Source of the DNA: Siphonodentalium dalli
Taxonomy: Eukaryota; Mollusca; Scaphopoda; Gadilida; Siphonodentaliidae
NCBI GenBank assembly: GCA_032622095.1
Contig: CP136061.1
Coordinates: 202,548,244 to 202,612,243 of the forward strand
Direction: 5' to 3'
Length of the DNA: 64,000 nt
Positions 57,711-64,000 of this stretch are shown in pieces. Under the pieces are notes generated by a model. The model worked only from the letters and a program-made list of their open reading frames with translations, did no database searches and was not told the origin of the DNA. Both the position numbers and the translations under genes were made by a program. Every line of letters begins with the position of its first letter. The first letter of the stretch is position 1.

Positions 57711-58204
57711 AGGTACGGTTGGCCTTGGCGGTGGGTATCCTGTGAAAATATTTCCACCCGTCAAAAACCGCCACAAACAGAAAGAACATCACAATGTAGA
57801 CAGACTTTGTCCGTATACAAATAAGAAATATCGCATAAAAAGTATGTTATTGTCATTTGTTTGACTATTGTTATGTAAACAAGAGCATAAAAAGTAACTT
57901 TTCTGGTGTTTGTTTATATTATGATGGTAAACATAAAGAGCGTTCTTTGTTGGTGAATACCTGATATGGAACTAATAAAGAGCGTTTATGCCATTTGTGT
58001 GTGATTAGCCAGTAGCATTGTGCTGTCTTCTGAAACACAATCAGGCTCTTGCTTAGGTAAAATATAGTAGGTCTTTGTGATAACATGCTGTTTACGCGAT
58101 GATCATGGTATAAATGAACGGAACTGTATGCGTTTTACTGTTTTTCTGTTTACGGTGTTTGGAACAAATATGAATATTTTCGACAATTAAGGCCTCACGT
58201 ACCT
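57711..58204 (+). mobile_element. 494-base TTAA element, AGGTACGGTTGG subfamily
   Basis: TTAA at 57707-57710 and 58205-58208; ends AGGTACGGTTGG and CACGTACCT. Near-identical to 53898-54392. It lies just downstream of the dead RT fragment. The 158-residue frame 57388-57864 runs across the junction and is chimeric. Confidence 0.88.
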
Positions 58205-58589
58205 TTAATATTTTGAATTATTGGGAGCCCGACCTGAATAAAGTTTCTCAGTTAGTTTGATTGTTGACCTTCAGCTTCTAATTCTCAAAAAATATATTTC
58301 TTCCGGATGATAAAATCATTTATAATTTGAAACAAACCAATGGGCGTGTTGTGACTGGTGGTGCTTCTGTGTGCATGCAATATACTTTAAATTAAAGATA
58401 TAGAATGGGATTTCATGCAACCAGTTTCAAATCTTGTACAGTAAATCGTGGGATTTCGTTAACTTGGAAGAATACCAACAGAAGCAACTCTTCATTTGTA
58501 TTATCGAAATACGCACATATACATGTATACGTATTTCTTTTGTAATGGGGGGGGGGGGGGTGCTCATAATGGATTCATTTCTGTGTTGT
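58205..58589. other. Unassigned sequence with poly-G tract
   Basis: A G run near 58546-58560. No feature was recognised apart from the 117-residue frame that leads into the tandem units. Confidence 0.4.
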
Positions 58590-60145
58590 AACTCGGAATC
58601 GCAGCTTATCTACTTTCCACTTCCCATCCGCGTTGTTCTTTTCCGTGAACGAAACATATTTACCAACATGATAAAAGCAGATATAATCAGCGTTTGCAAG
58701 GAAACGGTGTACAGTGACCAAGACGGCAGCGGTCCGATTCAAAGATGGTCCATCATACCTCTCGGAGATAGGAAAATCAGTGATTAAAGTAATATTTATC
58801 AATTACCGGCCCTAACAGTGCTAATTTGTATCTTGATATCAAGAACTAATGCAAATAGTGATTAAATAATTTTACTCCGGAAAGTAAGTCAATTTATTTA
58901 GAAAATATAACTATACTATTCACCGCCTATCGAACCCACTACAATCCCTGAGACATTTGCACCAATTAACTTGTTATATATATGTTATGCATCGTATGTT
59001 CCCCATATAATTATGTCTTATGATTTAAATAAATTGAATTGAGATCATAAATCAAACGAGCAACACAAACATGTAGTTCGCTGCAAATGGAATACAATAT
59101 ATATCTTGGAACCCTTCCGCGTCTTTCAATCTGAAACGCAGATGATCTATTTATCACCTCCCGTCGGCGCGGTACTTTTTCATGTAGGAACATATTTATG
59201 AACATGATAAAAGCAGATATAATCAGCGCCTGGGAGGAAACACTATACAACGGACGCCGAGGCGATCCGATTCAAAGATGGTCACTCACACCTCTCGGAG
59301 ATAGGACGATGCTATCGTGATAATCAGTGATTAAGATAATATGTATCGATTATCGGACCTAACAGTGCTAATTGGTATCTTGATATAAACAAAAATAATG
59401 TAAATAGTCATTAAATAATTATACTTCGAAAACTAAGTCTATTTATATATAAAATATAACTACTATTCACTATGCATAGCCTATCGAGCCAACTGCCATT
59501 CCACAATGAGACATTTGTACCAATACCATAAATTAACTTGTAATATATTTGTTATACATTTTATATTCATATGTTCCTCATATAAGTATGTCTTGTGATT
59601 TAAACGAGTGAAATAAACAAATTGAATTGAAATGATCTAATAAATCAAACGATCAAACACAAACATGTAGCTATCTTAGAATCCTTCCGGGTCTTTCAAT
59701 CTGCAACGCAGATGATCTATTTATCACCTCCCGTCGGCGCGGATCTTTTGCATGTAGGAACATATTTATGAACATGATAAAAGCAGATATGATCAGCGTA
59801 TGGGAGGAAACACTGCACAATACCCAAGATGGAAGCGGTCCGATTCAAAGATGGTCCCTCACACCTCTCGGATGTAGGACGATGCTATCGTGAAAATCAG
59901 TAAGTTTATTGTTAACCTCCTCAATTTAGGAGAGCATATATACAAATGACAATTATATACAAGTTACATAAATATGCATGAAAATGTAATACTAGTCACA
60001 ATATTAATATAACAGTGTTTATGCCATGTCACACGTATGCGGCCAGGTCTGATATTTTCAAATTCCACGTGTTAAGGTGGTCGGTGATAATCTAATATAG
60101 AAATGCCAGTTGTCAACAACAACAATAAAAAAAAAAAAAAAAATA

Positions 60146-60450
60146 AAAAAACCTGATTAGCAATATCACATGCGTGTGATTTAGCGAAATAAAATTTCCG
60201 AATAAAATATTTATTGCAGATCAAAGTTGAGTATTGGAACTTTCGAATGTGAGTCGTCATATTAACTTGTCGAGTGAAAGTTGATGAGCGTTTCTGGAAA
60301 TAAATTAGCAAAATCACATGCGTGTGATCGAGCGAAATAAAACTTCCAAATAAAATATTTAGTCAACATCAAAGTTGAGTATAAGAAATTGAGAATGTGT
60401 TTCGTCATATCACCGTATCGAGTGAAATTAGACAAAGATTTCAGACATCG
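60146..60450 (+). repeat. ~155-base tandem pair
   Basis: Two units share AATATCACATGCGTGTGAT-like starts, GAGCGAAATAAAA, TTCCRAATAAAATATTTA and CAAAGTTGAGTAT. They lie in the 3' flank of the retrotransposon remnant, after a poly-A tract at 60126-60148. Confidence 0.8.
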
Positions 60451-60699
60451 AATTCAGAAAGTAGCATGAAAATGGCCTATTTAAGACATATGTTAGGTAT
60501 AATGTGAATGTGCGTGTATGATGGATACTATGTAACACGCAAATGGCCCAGCTGCATGAAAACAGTTTTGATGTGACAATAGGCGTGTTGCCGATTGCTG
60601 GTGATCATGCATTAATTATCTTTGAACTATCGACCACAATGTACGTGTGTATATATATAGAGGTTTCTTGTGTGAATCATTATAGCAAAAACAAATTAT

Positions 60700-62835
60700 T
60701 TATAGATAGCTTTGAATTGTCCAGCAGCCGAGACCATCGGGTGTAGATCGTAGAACGTTGACAGCCTTGCTCGCATGCAGAAGGAATGTTGCGGTCGAGT
60801 CGACGATGAAATCCAGAGGAAAATCCGATATATTTAATATGTTACATCTTGAACCTAAAAGCATGGCACACAAGTCGTCAACGGTAAGCGAAGCCATGAA
60901 CATGTATATTGGAATTCCGAATCTGTTCGTTATGAAATCCCAGTATATGTTTCGCGCATGAATCAATATGCCCGATTGACACGAGAACATGATATGCGTT
61001 ATCTCACTGTTAAAGCGAACAGAGCAAAGGTTACAGAGAGTATTGTTGTTGAATGCTGTCCTATTCAGTAACCGGCACAAATTGACATATTTGGATGATA
61101 AATGTGCTTGGGCGTGTACTCGAGTCCATATTGACCAACAGTCTAATGGATTATGGTGAACTTTTGATAGAACAATTAAATTTGGATCAGAATGTACAGC
61201 ACAACGCCATGAGTTAATATAATAATTTTGCACAGCTGTTTTAGCAATCCTCTTCCACACTTCTTTTGCTGGGAACAGACCTTCATCGAGATATTCTAGG
61301 AGATAACATTTTAGATTGTATTTTGCGAGAATTTGAAATATATCATGAACATAGCCGGAAGATGATCTTCTAAACAGACGTTGCTGGTGCGCTTTGAGTA
61401 GGAACAGTCTCAGAGGAGTTTGGTGGTGAAGTGGTAAATGGATAAGGTTTCCAAGAAAGCATAATTTTCGGGTATGAATTTCCTGTTCAATGGGCATCAA
61501 TCCAAGTAATCCAAGGGACAGTCTAGTGCTTGCCCTTTTCGGTAGTGAATTTCCTGTTCAATGGGCATCAATCCAAGTAATCCAAGGGACAGTCTAGTGC
61601 TTGCCCTTTTCGGTAGTGACTGGATACACATTTTAGGATCTGCCTCAGTGAAACAGGAGTCAAAGATGCAGTTAACTGTCTCTTAGCAATTGAGAAAAAT
61701 GTTTTGCGCATTTTCAGAGAAACTAAGTGTCCATGGGATTTTCCTGTAGCGAATTTATCTTGTACAATTCCTAAGTGCGTGCTCTCTGTTTTCTCTGGAA
61801 TGGTGTTCGGACCTAAATGCCATGTTCTGTGAGCTTTGGAGTGGCCACTTTTTGACTCGTTAAATACAATAATGTTGCTTTTAGTACAAGAGAAAGAAAA
61901 TCGCCACCTGATGCTGTATTGATAACACATGTCGATTAAACTGTCGAGGCCTATTTTAGAGAGGGATATAAGTGTTATATCGTCCGCCGTAGTAGGTGCC
62001 GCGCATGAAATATTATTTATGGAGAGTCCCATTCGTGTGGTCGTTAGGATTTCAAGAAGGTCATTTATGTACACTAAGTAGCAAAAAGGTGAGAGTAACC
62101 TCCTTGCCTTGTTCCTTGGCTAATCACAAAGGAGTTTGACAGACATCCGTTATAACGAACTTGGCTTGTGATGTCACTGTATATGCACTGTAACATGCAA
62201 ATGGCTTTTCTTGAAAAACCAAGGCGAAGAAACTTGAATAACAGTCCGGTGTGCCATACTTTGTCGAAAGCTTTTTTAGAGTCTAAAAATGCAACATAAA
62301 GTTTGGAACTGTTTTCATGTGCGTACGATATGGCCTCTTGAAGGACGAAAGTTGTCATGTTACAGCCTACCCTAGATTGAAATCCATTCTGAAGGTCATG
62401 TGGGAATGCAGCCAGTATGTCACTATCCATGAATCGTTTGAGAAGTATGGCTTCAAATATTGTGTATAACACGGGTAGTTATGATATCGCTCGGTAACTG
62501 TCCGGGAGAGTTGCAGGTTTAGGTTCTCCCTTGTATAATGGCACGATAATACCCGCTTTTAACGTCTCTGGAATATATTCAAAATCAAGAAATGCGTTGA
62601 ACAACTTGCACAAACATAATAACAAGAGATCCGTTCCATGTCGCACGTGTTCGTTGGTTATACCATCATGACCGCTTGCTTTGCCAGATTTTAGTTTCCT
62701 TATAACATTTTCAATTTCAGCCGAAGTTATGGGAATTCCAAACAAAGGACATGTTTTATGCCCGCTTTTCAAACATTCGGATACTTCCCTCTCTACATAG
62801 GCTTCAAATAACGTGTCTTCGTGTGCTGGGGAACT
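60700..62835 (-). pseudogene. 5'-truncated non-LTR retrotransposon (reverse transcriptase)
   Basis: Minus-strand polymerase broken into four frames. The fingers (about 62835-62479) carry KLKSGKASGHDGITNEHV and PDSYRAIS. The palm (62472-62074) has FLDSKKAFDKVWH (motif A) and SQGTRQGG (motif B). The third piece (62074-61568) has ADDITLIS (motif C, Thr in place of the usual Tyr/Phe before ADD) and WRFSFSCTKSNIIVF. The last (61500-60700) ends with a CNLC-x10-H-x4-C finger (ITHIMFSC). No endonuclease domain is present, so the 5' end is lost where the 540-base repeat resumes at ~62836. Frames are broken near 62475 and 62075 and by a 71-base duplication at 61476-61617. Resembles CR1/L2/RTE-like polymerases; the exact clade is not assigned. 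Confidence 0.9.
61476..61617 (-). repeat. Perfect 71-base tandem duplication in the polymerase
   Basis: GAATTTCCTGTTCAATGGGC through TTTTCGGTAGT occurs twice, 71 bases apart (61476-61546 and 61547-61617), with no difference by eye. 71 is not a multiple of three, so it shifts the frame and explains why the polymerase is split between 61500 and 61568. Confidence 0.95.
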
Positions 62836-63480
62836 GTATCTTGATATAAAAAATAATAATAATGCAAATAGTGATTACATTATTATACAGAAAATATAAC
62901 TACTATTCACTGCCTATCGAACCAACTATATATATACCATTCCTCAATGAGACATTTGCACAAATACCATAAATTAAATTAACTTGTTTTATATTTGTTA
63001 TAAATTTTATATTCATATGTTCCTCGTATATATAGTCATGTCTTGTTATTTAAACGAGTGAATCCCTCCGGTTCTTTCAATCTGCAAAGCAGATTATCTA
63101 TTTATCACCTCCCGTCGGCGCTGTTCTTTTTTTATGCAGGAACATATTTATGAACATGATAAAAGCAGATATGATCAGCGCATGGGAGGAAACACTGCAC
63201 AATACTCAGGATGGAAGCGGTCCGATTCAAAGATGGTCCCTCACACCTCTCTGTGATAGGATGATGCTATCGTGAAAATTACTGATAGTAATGATCTTTA
63301 TCGATTATCGGCCCTAACGATGCTAATTGGTGTGTTGGATGAATAAATCAATCGAGAGAACACAAACAAGAAAAACAAATATAACCATGCCAATAGCCAT
63401 CTAATCGTGAACCCCGATTGACTACGAGCAGTATAATGTCCCAGAAAGATGCATTGAAGTCATAAACAACTTTGAACACA

Positions 63481-64000
63481 ATGCTTGGTCCCAAAACAAA
63501 AACAGCAATGTTCACGGCATGGAACAGAAAAGAGCAAACCGTGTTAGTCTATTCCCAATATGGTAGAAATAAAGAGCGTTTGTTTCACTTCTGTGCTAAA
63601 AGAGTAGAAGATCTTAACTTCTCAGGGAACACTAGTGAGTGCACAATCGACGAGTGCCCAATCTGCAAGAAGGATCTGGTTGGCAAAACCATAGAATGTT
63701 GTAAATGCCTATCTTGGTACCATATTGAATGCCAGCATCTCAGCGATGATGAATACGAAGTGTATGCTATCACCGACATAGACTTAGACTTTACATGTGC
63801 AAGCTGTAAACTTATACAAACAGACTCCTTAGAACTTGCGGAAGACACTCATTTAGATATCGAACCACTCATGCAGCAATATAATGCTGTTGACGACGAT
63901 CCAGTAACCAATGGTGCAACAATTAACAAAATAACTGCACAACATGTCCACCAAACAGTAAATACTACCGTTGAAAACTCTCAGAACGGAAGTCAGACAG
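63481..64000 (+). CDS. PHD-finger open reading frame, running off the window
   Basis: From ATG 63481 the frame is open for at least 173 codons to the window end. Residues 59-109 form a C4HC3 PHD finger: CPIC (59-62), CC-K-C (73/74-76), WYHIEC with H81 and C84, and CASC (106-109), with the conserved Trp at 79. After it comes an acidic, Asn/Gln-rich region. An in-frame TAA lies 18 bases before the ATG (63463-63465). The first ~42 codons are a dispersed repeat (also at 53637 and 51830), so the true start may be elsewhere; an acceptor-like CTTAACTTCTCAG ends at 63625, just before the PHD part. PHD fingers occur in chromatin readers and in ORF1 of some CR1-like retrotransposons; the repetitive setting favours the second. 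Confidence 0.7.
   Translation, partial: MLGPKTKTAMFTAWNRKEQTVLVYSQYGRNKERLFHFCAKRVEDLNFSGNTSECTIDECPICKKDLVGKTIECCKCLSWYHIECQHLSDDEYEVYAITDIDLDFTCASCKLIQTDSLELAEDTHLDIEPLMQQYNAVDDDPVTNGATINKITAQHVHQTVNTTVENSQNGSQT

Larger units (their letters stand above)
58590..63400 (+). repeat. ~540-base tandem units, four copies, one split by a retrotransposon
   Basis: Units at about 58590-59120, 59127-59690, 59695-59903 plus 62836-63060, and 63070-63400. Each contains AACATGATAAAAGCAGATAT, GGAGGAAACACT, GGTCCGATTCAAAGATGGTC and ACACCTCTCGGA, then a TAAATAAATTGAATTGA-like tail. A short frame (RNIFMNMIKADMISAWEETL, then GPIQRWSLTPL) is kept in several units without a start or full length. Confidence 0.82.

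Noticed and set aside
57388-57864. 158-residue plus frame
   Set aside because: It crosses from decayed retrotransposon sequence into a TTAA element, so it is a chimera of two repeats.
1-64000. tRNA, rRNA and snRNA genes
   Set aside because: Read for A/B-box-like pairs and rRNA cores on both strands; none convincing. A covariance search would be needed to exclude them fully.

Overview
The window looks like intergenic and intronic DNA from an animal nuclear genome. It is AT-rich, gene-poor and packed with nested repeats. It holds decayed non-LTR retrotransposons, several families of short inverted-repeat transposons, long satellite arrays and one clear animal gene: an intronless GT31 (beta-1,3-galactosyltransferase-like) coding exon with a splice acceptor just before its ATG. 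The repeat style (poly-G-ended hAT-like elements, CAAGATGGC-rich repeats, ~160-base arrays inside elements) recalls marine invertebrates such as molluscs. That placement is an impression, not something the sequence proves.

Layout. 1-2.9 kb is a 36-base minisatellite. It lies just past a good minus-strand splice donor that ends a probable coding exon (2969-3267). 3.8-4.8 kb is a duplicated block carrying a 392-base TTAA-flanked element with two hairpins. 5.5-7.85 kb is a ~178-base tandem array split by a 954-base insertion at TTAA. 8.4-12.95 kb is a large inverted repeat (arms ~1.0-1.2 kb) enclosing a ~2.1-kb minisatellite. 13-22.5 kb holds a half mariner-type MITE, dispersed repeats and two hAT-like elements with exact 8-base target duplications. 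23.4-24.4 kb is the galactosyltransferase gene. 25.4-26.7 kb is a 1.3-kb fold-back element. 27-36 kb holds hairpin repeats, a poly-G element, and two copies of an 'ACCCGGCGTTGCACGGG' element, each with its own ~160-base internal array. 36-40 kb is a nest: a TTAA element holds a poly-G element and has a 392-base element joined to its end. 42.4-48.3 kb is a second giant inverted repeat around a ~187-base satellite. 49.7-51.4 kb holds three small palindromic elements. 52-59 kb holds four TTAA elements in all-plus orientation (counting 36.4 kb) mixed with retrotransposon scraps. 58.6-63.4 kb is a ~540-base tandem array interrupted by a 5'-truncated non-LTR retrotransposon. The window ends inside an open reading frame encoding a PHD finger.

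Only the galactosyltransferase is a confident functional gene. The PHD frame and the minus-strand basic exon are probable coding sequence, and everything else is transposon-derived or unassigned. Two points stand out. First, tandem arrays are repeatedly enclosed inside larger elements. Second, natural empty sites within the window let several insertions be read directly, without outside data.
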